Assembly (NCBI GenBank): GCA_964019425.1 | Contig: OZ025796.1 | Location: forward strand, 558,001 to 622,000 | DNA: 64,000 nt | Direction: 5' to 3' | Origin: Flectonema sp. DT1601 | Taxonomy: Eukaryota > Euglenozoa > Diplonemea > Diplonemida > Diplonemidae | In this document: in pieces, positions 1-8,806 of the stretch | How the letters are laid out: each line of letters starts with the position of its first letter | Position numbering within the stretch: the stretch's first letter is position 1 | The notes under the pieces: generated by a model | Told to the model about the DNA's origin: nothing | The model's database searches: none | What the model saw: only the letters and a program-made list of their open reading frames with translations | Program-made: the position numbers and the translations under genes

Positions 1-990
1 ATACCTGAACATCTCAAGGGAAGTTTATTGGATTTTAGTGCTGGAAAGTTTTTAACTCTCCGTGCGAAAATTCCAGGTCACGGAACTGTCACGAGAACAT
101 ACACCATTTCATCGTCATTTGCTGATAGTCATTTTCGTATCTCAGTAAAGAAAGAAGAAAACGGACTATTTTCTAACTGGATTCACAAAAAACTCGAACC
201 TCACACCGTAATCGACTGCAAGAAACCAGCAGGTGCATTCTTCCTAAAGAGAAACGTGAATCGTGAGAACAGAGAAGTATTATTATTTGCTGGAGGAATT
301 GGTATCACTCCCATGATCTCAATCATACGTCAACAGGTTGCTTGTATTTTGTATGAAATGAAATCCAAAGCGTCACATGGAAAGATAACTTTACTCTATT
401 CTTCAAGAGATGAAACCTTTTTGAAGGAATTACGAGAACTCGAAAAACAATCAAACGGCATCATTAGAATTGTTTTATTCAACACCAGCAGCGGAAACCG
501 AATTACTTCAAAATCAATTAAGAAATACATTAGTGGCGATGTGAATAAAATTGAGGGGTATATCTGTGGTCCAACGGGATTCATGCAAGCTATGTATTTA
601 GAATTACGAAAGCTTGACATCCCCGATGAGAGGATTTTTGACGAAGGGTTTGGTCCAGCGTCAATAAAAAGAGATTCTGATCCGGTGCCTGTTCCTGTTG
701 CTTCAGCTGCGTTGGTTCAGTTCTCAACATCTGACACAGAACATCAGTGGAATAGTAACGGAACTGGGATGACTTTATTAGAGTTAGCAGAATCACGTGG
801 ATTGTCACCTAACTCTGGTTGTCGTTCTGGTAAATGTGGTTCCTGTAAGTACAGATTGGAATCGGGTGTTGTTTCTTATAGAACGAAACCTTTAATCGAC
901 CTCGAAGATTCTGATGTCTTACTTTGCTGCGCAGCACCTGCTGCTGTCAAAGGAGAATCACTTCCGAAAGTTATCATCGGAGGATTGTAA
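1..990 (+). CDS. FAD/NAD(P)H reductase with C-terminal plant-type 2Fe-2S ferredoxin domain (5' partial)
   Basis: The frame is open from base 1, so the gene starts outside the window; only the last 330 codons are here. Domains in order: an FAD-binding barrel with RTYTISS (about 91-114); an NAD(P)H-binding half with GGIGITPM (about 290-315) and YICGPTGFM (about 560-590); then a ferredoxin domain with Cys spacing C-x4-C-x2-C and a distant fourth Cys (about 815-930). This order (ferredoxin reductase plus 2Fe-2S) is that of the Hcr/phenol-hydroxylase-reductase type, which moves electrons from NAD(P)H through FAD to the cluster and on to a partner. Hcr serves the hybrid-cluster protein in anaerobes, but the partner here is unknown. 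The missing 5' part could hold a further N-terminal domain. It ends in TAA. The family is secure; the exact role is inferred. Confidence 0.85.
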   Translation: MPEHLKGSLLDFSAGKFLTLRAKIPGHGTVTRTYTISSSFADSHFRISVKKEENGLFSNWIHKKLEPHTVIDCKKPAGAFFLKRNVNRENREVLLFAGGIGITPMISIIRQQVACILYEMKSKASHGKITLLYSSRDETFLKELRELEKQSNGIIRIVLFNTSSGNRITSKSIKKYISGDVNKIEGYICGPTGFMQAMYLELRKLDIPDERIFDEGFGPASIKRDSDPVPVPVASAALVQFSTSDTEHQWNSNGTGMTLLELAESRGLSPNSGCRSGKCGSCKYRLESGVVSYRTKPLIDLEDSDVLLCCAAPAAVKGESLPKVIIGGL

Positions 991-2591
991 TCATTTCAAT
1001 ACTTTCTTAGAAGTTGTGTTGAGTTACACATTGCGACTGTCAATTCTCTTTCTCTGAACGAAGCCTAGGGCTCACCTACAAGGGAGGATTTGCCAAGGGA
1101 TCCTCTCGCAATGCAGGCCCAGTAGGAAAATGATCATGAGAAGGGAAAAGTAAAAAAAAAAACCCGCATCCGATTTCTGGTTCCGTTATTTTATATTTTA
1201 TTGACGTGCATATCGAAGGCAGACCCTTATTTAGTTAAGTTCTCGCGCGCGCTGATTGCTGTTTTGTTTTCCAAATGTATAAAAAAAGAAGTAAAATTAA
1301 ATTAAAAGTCAGCAGTTAGTCAAAAGGAAGGAAGTTCCACACAAGTTATAAATTACAAACAAGGTCACTTCTATCTGTTTTAACGATTATTTGGTATGGG
1401 AACCATGCCTTCGCTGTTTAAATAAATTACATTGTTGGGAAATATTTGAAAAATTCTCTTTTCTTTCGTTTTATCTTTTCTTCTTACTGTTCTTTAAGAG
1501 TTCGAAGGTGATCCATGCAAACGTCACTTGCTTCTTTTCAAAAAAAAAAAAAAAATCCAGTCTGTTTTTGTCGCCAGGTAAGACCTGGGGATGTTAAACT
1601 CTACTTCCTCTCTATTTTACAATGTTTACAATTTAAGGAAAGTTGGTGGCGTGTTTCTGTGAGCAAGCTGCGAGAAGGTTCTCTCACAGCTATTACTAAC
1701 CTCTTCGAGATGTGAGGATGAGATACTTGCTTCGGCTGGATTTTCAAAAAGAGAATCCGATTGCAAGTCTCTATTCTCTTTGTCGTTGGGTTTTGTGAAG
1801 CAGACAACGCACCCCTTCACTGTTGATTTTCAAAAAGAGAATCGGTTTATTCCTTCTTTGTAAGAGCAGCTTCTTCGTCAAGCGAACCGTTCTTTTATTA
1901 TTCTCTCGTAGTATGCTGTGCTGATGAAGGGAATTACTTCCCTCTTTTTTTCTTCTTCTTGTTCCTTTTCCTGAACAAGCGTGTTTTATTAAATTCGCAG
2001 CACGTGTAATCTTTCTAGCTCACAAGTAGTAATTGGCTTCTTGTAAAGCCATAATTTTATTATTTTTTTTTTTCTATTATTTATAAAAACTTGTAAAGTC
2101 TGACATTCTTCTAATGCAGTTGTCCACTGACAACAAGTAATATTAAAAAAGACCAAAGCAGTCCTTTCTGACTCTAATTAACACCGAAGGATCCTTCACG
2201 GAATTATTCTGACTAAGGTAAATTGTTGAACATGTTTTTTTTTTTAAATTCCTTTCAAAAATATGAGGAAAACAAAACAATGAAGGCCAAAAGAATTCTC
2301 TTATTTCCCCCCTCTTTTCCCCTGTTGTTTTCTTTGCACGTGACAGCATAATGTCAAAGCAAAATAATAATAACAAATACAATAATAACAAAAGAACAAT
2401 AACTACAACAAGAAAGTACCTTTCCCTGCTTGTCTTGGTCTGTTTTCCACATTTCATTCAAATGGCAATGCAGTGGTCGGAGAGCTCCGTCGTGTTCTTC
2501 CAATCAGAACCTGACCACATTCTGTTATAGATAAATTTTATAATACTTAGTTCTTATGATTATTATTTAGGGCCTATCGCTATATCTCAAA
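991..2591. other. Intergenic region, no protein gene seen
   Basis: About 1.6 kb of AT-rich DNA with only short frames that look like chance. Two structures stand out. A near-palindromic 19-base motif (GATTTTCAAAAAGAGAATC) occurs twice, about 1739-1757 and 1825-1843. A hairpin (AGGGAA, loop TTAC, TTCCCT) at about 1927-1944 is followed by a T run, as at RNA polymerase III stops. I could not identify a known small RNA. Confidence 0.4.
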
Positions 2592-3948
2592 ATGGGGAAG
2601 AATTTCGTAGTCCTCACGGCCGGCAAGAAAGACGAGGGTAAGATGAAGGTGATCAACGCAGCGGCGAGGCTGCTCGGAGGAAAGGTTGAGGCAGGTGAAG
2701 TTGATGTCCAAAGTGAAACATACCGCCAGGCAGTATCATGCTGTGGAACCAGTCCAGCTCTTCACAGTGCCGCAGGTTACATTAGTGGAGTGAACAGCAT
2801 TGTTAGATACATGGATGAGGATGCAGGAAGAACTGCTGCCAGTTCTGGTAGAATTAATTCATGGTTGGAGTTTACATCAACAGAAGTTGATCCAGTCACT
2901 GAGACTTTGGAAAAACCAACTCCAGAACACTCTCTTCGCATTAATAACATTCTCATCGGAGTGAACTCTTGGCTTGAGTGCCGTACCTTCCTTGTTGACG
3001 AACGCCTCTCCGTCGCTGACATCCGCCTTGCGTTCTCTCTTATTAAATTATACGAGAAAGTGTTGGATCAAAACACTAGAAAGCCATACGCTCACCTTAA
3101 CCGTTGGCTCGATACTATTTTAAATCAGAAGCAGTTCAAGGGAATTATTACTGCAGTCATGTGTGCTAAGTCCCCAGCATGGTTTAAAACTAGCGCCAAG
3201 CCAACTATTACAAAGGGTGCTGGAAAACAGAGTGCCCAACCACAGCAGGGTCAGCAAAGCAAAAAAGACAAGAAAAAGGGAAATGAAGGTGAGAAAAAGG
3301 AAAAACCTGCGTGGAAAAAGGAAAAAGCTCCTCCGGCACCAGCGAAGGTGTTTGACGGTGCCGACATGGACCTCAGAGTTGGTCACATTACTGAAGTGCG
3401 TGCACACCCAAATGCTGACAGCATGTACGTTGAGCTGATCGATGTCGGCGAGGAGAAGCCTCGTGAGATTTGCTCAGGTCTTGTGAAACACATGTCAGCT
3501 GATGATATCAAGGGAAAGAACGTTGTAGTTATGTGCAACCTCAAGCCTGCCTCTCTCAGAGGAATTCTTTCAGCTGGAATGGTAATGTGCTCCACCGGAG
3601 CTGAGGACAAGGTCGCCCTCACTGTCCCTCCAGCAGGTGCCGTTGCCGGGGACAAGCTTGTTCTCGAAAAGTACGACAAAGGTGCTGAGAAAGTGAACCC
3701 TGTATGATAAATATTCTGTTTTTTTTTCCAGCGTAATGATTCTATTATATTATCAATGTGTTTTATTTTTGTCAAAACTTATCACAAAATCCAAATCTAA
3801 TAAACAGATCCCAAAGAAGCAGGTTGATGGTCTTCTTGCTGAGCTTCACACTGATGACAAGGGTTTGGTGTGCTGGAAGGACGATGTTTTTGTTGTGAAG
3901 GGCAAGGGACACTGCTCATCCCCTCACCTAAACGCCAAGGTGAAATAG
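2592..3948 (+). CDS. Arc1p/AIMP1-like aminoacyl-tRNA synthetase cofactor (EMAPII tRNA-binding domain), one intron
   Basis: Exons 2592-3701 and 3808-3948; intron 3702-3807 (GTATGA...AACAG). The spliced protein is 416 residues. The N-terminal 200 residues look like a GST-C-type domain (LSVADIRLAFSLIKLYEKV), as in Arc1p, AIMP3 and MetRS tails. A Lys-rich linker follows (about residues 200-255), then an EMAPII/tRNA-binding OB fold (DLRVGHITEVRAHPNADS; CNLKPASLRGILSAGMVMCS). The splice is supported by homology: the second exon restores the expected EMAPII end (IPKKQVDGLLAELHTDDKG... FVVKGKG). Such proteins are known to bind tRNA non-specifically and deliver it to synthetases in the cytoplasm. It is free-standing, with no synthetase catalytic domain attached. 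A MetRS or TyrRS tail origin is possible, but the protein has its own start. Confidence 0.88.
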
Positions 3949-4436
3949 TAGTTGTCGCTAACTAATAAAAAGAAATTTAACTCTTATCCCCGTCTTTTTT
4001 TATTTCATTGTTTTTTTGATTTTGATTTTTTTTTGGTTTTTTTTCGTTCACTGGCGCACGTCATTGCTGCCGGAATGCCATCTCAGGGATGCAAAAGAAA
4101 TGAGCCTCACTTGGTCGGCCTCCTGAAAAAAAAAAGACAGGAAGAGATAAAAAAAGAAGAAAAAACCAAGGAGGAGATCATGAAGGTGGAAGGAAGAAAA
4201 AAAGAAGAGGAACCGTTTTATCGATACTCTTGTTTAAGTGTGAACGTACCGACGTCATTTTGAAAGCATGAAGAAGTTTATCCTTTTTTTCAGAATGGCA
4301 AAAAAAAAATCTTATTTTAATTCATCAAACAGGATATTTAGAAACATACAATATGGGTTTCATTTGGCACTTTCATGATGATTTGAGTAAAAAAGGATAG
4401 CTTGTATTGTTTGTAATTGGAAATCCCTTTGTTGAT
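3949..4436. other. Intergenic region
   Basis: T-rich then A-rich tracts between the EMAPII-like and PDZ-like genes. A 103-codon frame at 3952-4263 is low-complexity (Lys/Glu from purine tracts) and is not supported as a gene. Confidence 0.4.
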
Positions 4437-5348
4437 ATGATCACAGGTACCCTTTCCAATATGTCGGAAATTGTATTGGGACCTACAAGAGATGTGTTTA
4501 GTGAATTGATGTCAGCTGAGGACATGTTAGGCCCTGCAGAACCCCAGTCACCTGCACCACCTCCACCTGCACCACCTCCAATCCTTCCAAGTAAGCGCAG
4601 GATTGTCACTCCAGGGGCTTCTGCAGAGAACCGGGCTGGGATTTCACCAACAAGAGGAATAAAGAAGGAAATTACAGTTGTCAGGGAATTGGGTGAGCCA
4701 ATTGGACTTATTTTAGAACACATGATTGTGCAAGATGTGAGAAAAGATAGTCCTGCAGATCGCTGTGGTGGTGGTGCAGCCATTGGACTCAGACTGACTG
4801 TTATCAACAATCAACCAGTTCAAACAGAACAACAACTACTTGAGATACTAAGTAGTAGTTCTGGATTGTCAATGTTCTCTTTCTTGTTTGAAGAAAGTGG
4901 TCAAGATGCAAGGTGGAGCATGGGCACTCCTTACCACTCTACAAAGACACCCACTCGACTGTACCCCCCAACATATCTACACCCTCCTCCTGAAGGCAGG
5001 ACTGCTCCTCTCCCAACCACAACTTCTCCTCTTCTCCTTGCAGGTGGCTTAGGACTTGGTAGTCCTGATGCACCGTTAGAAGTTCTCTCTGCCCGTGCGA
5101 GGTCTGAAATGGTGTGTTCACGGGCCTATGGTGGCACCGGTCCCCTCTCCTCTGGAATCCCTGGACTGGCTTCTAGAGGTAATACTTATCGAGCTACTGA
5201 CCGCTCACCTTTTAAGTTCCACCCTGAATCACCAGCCATTAGGGAGTACTGGAATGCAGTTACAGAAGTACCAGCACCGATAGGTGTTGGTGATCCTGGT
5301 GTTGGTCTCAGCAACTCAACTCTTCCTCCCTGGGTTGACAATCGATAG
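4437..5348 (+). CDS. PDZ-like domain protein with proline-rich flanks
   Basis: About 303 residues from the ATG at 4437; ATG 4461 is an alternative start, and nothing decides between them. A Pro-rich stretch (SPAPPPPAPPPILPS) lies near residue 45. A PDZ-like fold follows at about residues 80-155: ITVVRELGEPIGLILEHM, DVRKDSPADRCGGG, IGLRLTVINNQPVQT. The G-L-x-L loop, the 'SPA-x-R-C/G' turn and the 'R-LT-x-(V/I)N' strand resemble the PDZ-like domains common in kinetoplastid proteins. The last 150 residues are Pro/Ser/Gly-rich and probably disordered. Transmembrane segments and a signal peptide are absent. The likely role is a scaffold for protein partners, but the specific job is unknown. It ends in TAG. 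Confidence 0.7.
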   Translation: MITGTLSNMSEIVLGPTRDVFSELMSAEDMLGPAEPQSPAPPPPAPPPILPSKRRIVTPGASAENRAGISPTRGIKKEITVVRELGEPIGLILEHMIVQDVRKDSPADRCGGGAAIGLRLTVINNQPVQTEQQLLEILSSSSGLSMFSFLFEESGQDARWSMGTPYHSTKTPTRLYPPTYLHPPPEGRTAPLPTTTSPLLLAGGLGLGSPDAPLEVLSARARSEMVCSRAYGGTGPLSSGIPGLASRGNTYRATDRSPFKFHPESPAIREYWNAVTEVPAPIGVGDPGVGLSNSTLPPWVDNR

Positions 5349-5630
5349 AAGGAATACTCATTCCCCTTTGCTTATCCACTTAAGGTGTTCCTGTATTGTG
5401 AAGAAAGGAGTCCAAGAACTCATTGTTCTATGTTTCTCACATTTTTCAATATTTAAGTTGACGAGTTTACAAACCAATACTCACACTGCAGGAAACAGCA
5501 ATAAGATGTTGGGGTGGTACCGCTGGACCAAAGTTAGTTTATTCAACTTTTAGCAACAGGGTAAATAAATAAATAACAAATAGCGAACCTGCAGACCTTT
5601 TCATAGGATTTAACGTAGGCGGGAAAAATA
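5349..5630. other. Short intergenic segment, 3' of PDZ-like gene and 3' flank of tRNA-Val
   Basis: No gene seen. It holds the downstream flank of the minus-strand tRNA-Val, including its T5 stop (A run on the plus strand at 5624-5628). Confidence 0.4.
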
Positions 5631-5703
5631 TACAGCTACTCGGGATTGAACCGAGGATCCCTCGCGTGTAAGGCGAGTGTCCTAACCACTAGACGATAGC
5701 TGC
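5631..5703 (-). tRNA. tRNA-Val (anticodon UAC), copy 1
   Basis: Minus-strand 73-mer. Acceptor stem GCAGCTA pairs with TAGCTGT (first pair G-U) plus discriminator A. D-arm GTC/GAC. Anticodon stem CTCGC/GCGAG around loop CTTACAC gives UAC (Val). The T-arm is CTCGG-TTCAATC-CCGAG. No intron. A T5 RNA polymerase III stop lies at 5624-5628. Identical to the copy at 6310-6382. Confidence 0.95.
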
Positions 5704-5718
5704 TGATATCAGAATTCT

Positions 5719-6030
5719 GTTTTTTATTTATTCTGATTTCTTCTTCTTCTCCTCCCTCGAGTTCGACAACCTTTTTCGTAAAAGTCGTGAAAAAAAATCA
5801 CATTTGCGAAATTGCCAATCCCTACGAAAGAAAGTTGTCCACCAGGACTCGAGCTTGACCCAGAAGTTTGGCTTGCGGCGGTTTTTTGTTTGTGCTTACC
5901 AAGCTGGAAGAGTGCAAGCTTGCGTCCGCCAAATTCTTGCCAAGGGGAGCACCTAACAAAAGCCCGCCTGTCCCGTACAAAGTCCAACCCGAAAAAACAA
6001 ATTTGCTACTGATGGAGGGCCACATGACGA
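5719..6030 (-). mobile_element. Element C copy 1: 3' end of an unclassified retroelement upstream of tRNA-Val
   Basis: On the minus strand this segment ends in a purine-rich tail: GTCGAACTCGAGGGAGGAG, then GAA repeats, AATCAG and AATAAATAAAAAAC. The tail ends about 15 bp upstream of tRNA-Val copy 1. The same tail recurs at 6820-6883 and, diverged, at 6901-7160. Both longer copies have a GGTAAGCA block at their upstream side about 180-230 bp before the tail. It may be a SINE or the 3' end of an unseen LINE; the 5' limit is not clear. No convincing coding capacity. Confidence 0.45.
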
Positions 6031-6309
6031 AGGTTCTGAGTCACGAAACCTAAATCGATGATGAGGATCGTTAAGCCACATTTCTAAAGGTCAGGCTTTT
6101 ACAAACGTGAGAATTTCTGTTCTCGATGGTCGAATATGCCTGACAAAAATTAGCACAGTAACAGTTTAAAGTGATCGATCACACGGGAGGGGTCTTGGTG
6201 ATTTATTGCAACGGGATACCCTTGAACTTGATTTTTTCATCTCGAAGCATGTTGAGGAAACAAACAAAGAACATAATAAAGCATTTGATTTAATTAAAAG
6301 TGAAAAATA

Positions 6310-6382
6310 TACAGCTACTCGGGATTGAACCGAGGATCCCTCGCGTGTAAGGCGAGTGTCCTAACCACTAGACGATAGCTGC
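6310..6382 (-). tRNA. tRNA-Val (anticodon UAC), copy 2
   Basis: The same 73-base sequence as copy 1, including acceptor, D, anticodon (CTTACAC loop) and T arms, with a T5 stop at 6303-6307. Flanks are also shared on both sides (AAAAATATA downstream; GATATCA upstream), so a segment carrying the tRNA was duplicated. The LINE-B fragment begins 8 bp from its 5' end. Confidence 0.95.
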
Positions 6383-6389
6383 TGATATC

Positions 6390-6812
6390 TTTTTCTTTTT
6401 TTTTTTCTTTTGGTTACACTCGTTTGTGCTTCCAGACTCTTTGTTTTTGTTCTTTTCACTTCTTTGTTTTGTCTTTCTTATTTACTTTCTTTTGGTTTAA
6501 GTCTGACAAATTGGAAAACACGGGAAACATAGGTAGGCTCCGCCTGAGGACGTAAGAAGAGCGGCAACGGAAAAATAAATGGTCACGCGTCCTTGAAATT
6601 GGACACATGAAGCTAATTCGGTTACCATTCCTACCATCGATAAGGAAAACAAAGAATCGAGCATATAACTAGAGCGGTGGTCAAAGACCACTTGAACAGC
6701 CCGAAGGCCTGCCCTCAAGAGAAATTAATAAGGAGAATAGGAGAAGAAGGAGAAAGGAGTATTGGAAGGGACACTGAGACAACACCGAAGGTGATGTGCA
6801 GTTACCCAACCT
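6390..6812 (-). mobile_element. LINE-B 3' fragment (5'-truncated) inserted upstream of tRNA-Val
   Basis: Nearly the same as the 3' untranslated region of the LINE-B copy at 48146-48566, including the ATTTTCCAATTTGTCAGAC block, the GTGGTC-TTT-GACCAC hairpin (plus-strand 6677-6691) and the (A)n tail. On the minus strand its tail abuts the tRNA-Val 5' flank. A short direct duplication (ATATC on the plus strand) lies at 6385-6389 and 6813-6817, as expected from target-primed insertion. Only about 420 bp are present, with no coding part. Confidence 0.8.
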
Positions 6813-6819
6813 ATATCAG

Positions 6820-6883
6820 TTCTTTTTTTTTTTTTTTTTATTTATTCTGATTTCTTCTTCTTCTCCTCCCTCGAGTTCGACAA
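6820..6883 (-). mobile_element. Element C tail fragment (copy 2)
   Basis: About 60 bp matching the element C tail (CTCGAGGGAGGAG, GAA repeats, AATCAGAATAAATAAAA). It was upstream of tRNA-Val copy 2 before LINE-B landed between them. The matching order at copy 1 shows the tail and tRNA were duplicated together. Confidence 0.55.
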
Positions 6884-6900
6884 AAGGCAAAAAATCTCTT

Positions 6901-7160
6901 GTTTTTTATTAATTCTGATATTTCTTTTGTTTTTTTCTTTTTCTCCCCCCTCGAACTCGACAACTTTTTAAAAAAAATTCATTGGGCAGATACTTCACCG
7001 ATAGATAAACCGCCTGCAATAAGAAAAGGTTTGCAACAGAAGTTGTTTCTGCGGGTTTTTGAAGTACCGCAGGGTAATCAGCAATGAACCAAGCACTCGA
7101 TCTGGAACCTTCGATTACTGCTACTTTTCTGAACCCAGGAGCTCGATGTTTCTTGCTTAC
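6901..7160 (-). mobile_element. Element C copy 3 (diverged), ending at the fucosyltransferase start
   Basis: On the minus strand it runs from GGTAAGCA (near 7160) to a tail GTCGAGTTCGAGGGGGGAG, then AAATATCAGAATTAATAAAAAAC. It aligns with copy 1 at both ends but differs inside. Its upstream edge is about 12 bp from the ATG of the next gene, so it supplies that gene's 5' flank. Confidence 0.4.
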
Positions 7161-7171
7161 CAAAATAGAAC

Positions 7172-8656
7172 ATGAGTAGCAACATGCGAAGGGTAGTCTG
7201 TGCGATGATTGCTGTGTGGATAGCTATTTGGTTAATTATCGGAGGGAGGTGGGAGGGAGACGAGCCAGACTCGTCAGTTCAGTCGATTAAACCAACACTT
7301 AAACAAAAAGTATCACAGTTCAGCAGGATCTCTACAACCGATGATCCGATCTCCATCGATGTGGCGGACTACAAAGACCCGGGCGAGGAACCTATTTTGG
7401 AGCAGGGAAAGACCCAGGCAGTATACGCCGAAATCATGTCAGCGTACGAGATATCACGGCTTAATCACATACGAGCGTACGAGGCGAAAAATAGATCTCG
7501 TGATAAATTGTATAAGTGCCTCTCGGATGGCAGAATGTCCTCACCTTTGGATGACAATTCCAGTAGCTGGGAATCCCGCACCCCGGAGCACCTTAGAAAT
7601 TCCCGACATCAGTTGCCGTTGACAAAAGAAGTTCAGGAGGCGATTTGGAAATGGCAACATCCTCAAAGCTGTAAGGCTTCTAGATTCCTAGTGTGGAGGT
7701 TGTGGAATGCGGGTTTGGGAGCAGATTTGCACACCCTGGCCCAGGCTTTATCATTCGCTATGTCAACCAATCGAATTCTGATAATCGACACTTCAGCAGT
7801 GTGGTGGTACGCAATGGATAGACACCCCGCAACACTTGAGTGCTTTTTTGTTCCTCCAAGTAATTGTTCTCTGTCTGACATTGGGAATCTTAATGAAATA
7901 GACATCTTGGAACCTACGTTTAAATACAACGACAAGAAGAAAAACATGATTGCATTCGGTAGGAGAAGTGTCGAGGAGGGTGGTGCAACAACTGTTGCGA
8001 ACCCTCTAAGGTCTTACGGAGATGTGGCGAACAGTTGGAAAAGTATTCCTCGTCAAGAATGGAAGGAATATGGATACCAGTGGTGGATGTCTCAAAGTAT
8101 TCGTTATTTACTTCGTACAATGCAGCCTTGGTTTATAGAAAAGTATCATCACTGGGTTCGTGTTACGTTCCCAGATGGTATCCCAAAGAAGATTATAGGA
8201 ATTCACGTTCGACACGGTGACAAGTACAAAGAAATGCGTCTACTGAGCTTCTCTAAATACATGAGCATTGCTGAAGACCTCAGACGTAAGGACCCAGAAC
8301 TGACTTCAATATTTTTATCAACTGAAGACCCCTCAGTTATAAAAGAAGCATCGGAATATTCTATTAACGTCTGGAAGTTCTACTTCACTAACAACATTAG
8401 AAGCAACGAAGGCTCTCCTCGAGAATATGCACTACTAATAGGGACATCACTCCTTGGGGAGATATCTTTCGTTAATCTCTTTATTCAAGAACAGTGTTCA
8501 CATTGGATTGGTACTGATAGTTCAAACTGGAATAGATTGATTAATGAGCTTAGGCTGACTTCTGGGAAATACAACAACACCTACGTTCAGATTAATAAGC
8601 AAAGGTGTCATGGTACTCCTGGTCTTGAGACTAATGGTTGGATAAAAGGTTGTTGA
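7172..8656 (+). CDS. Type II membrane glycosyltransferase, GT23/FUT8-like fucosyltransferase family
   Basis: Single exon, 494 residues. Residues about 7-24 (VVCAMIAVWIAIWLIIGG) form a signal anchor typical of Golgi glycosyltransferases, followed by a stem. The catalytic part has the GT23/NodZ-type motif IGIHVRHGDKYKEM (FUT8 has HVRRTDK at this place) and IFLSTEDPSVIKEA, which matches the donor-binding 'ATDDPSLLKEA' region. FVNLFIQEQCSHWIGTDSSNWNRLI fits the late motif of the fold. Enzymes of this family move fucose from GDP-fucose to N-glycan or chitin-like acceptors in the Golgi. The second Arg of the FUT8 HVRR pair is His here, so the acceptor or even the sugar may differ. The start is the first ATG after a stop and puts the anchor at the N-terminus. 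It ends in TGA; TAA follows eight codons later. Confidence 0.75.
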   Translation: MSSNMRRVVCAMIAVWIAIWLIIGGRWEGDEPDSSVQSIKPTLKQKVSQFSRISTTDDPISIDVADYKDPGEEPILEQGKTQAVYAEIMSAYEISRLNHIRAYEAKNRSRDKLYKCLSDGRMSSPLDDNSSSWESRTPEHLRNSRHQLPLTKEVQEAIWKWQHPQSCKASRFLVWRLWNAGLGADLHTLAQALSFAMSTNRILIIDTSAVWWYAMDRHPATLECFFVPPSNCSLSDIGNLNEIDILEPTFKYNDKKKNMIAFGRRSVEEGGATTVANPLRSYGDVANSWKSIPRQEWKEYGYQWWMSQSIRYLLRTMQPWFIEKYHHWVRVTFPDGIPKKIIGIHVRHGDKYKEMRLLSFSKYMSIAEDLRRKDPELTSIFLSTEDPSVIKEASEYSINVWKFYFTNNIRSNEGSPREYALLIGTSLLGEISFVNLFIQEQCSHWIGTDSSNWNRLINELRLTSGKYNNTYVQINKQRCHGTPGLETNGWIKGC

Positions 8657-8806
8657 TATTTAAGTCTTTGTTATCGTTAACAGTTGTTTTTATCAATTTA
8701 CTTACGGCGGAATAAATATAAATTGTGTTTGGAATTAGTTGACTTAACTTTCTTACCAACTTCTTCCTCCCTTCAGAACTCTACAAATGCAAATCCGGTA
8801 ACGAAA

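Noticed and set aside
4353-4446. Extra first exon of the PDZ-like gene (MGFIWHFHDDL) with a 60-nt intron
   Set aside because: It keeps the frame and ends ACAG, but the donor would be GTAAAA, while all 16 confirmed introns start GTNTG.
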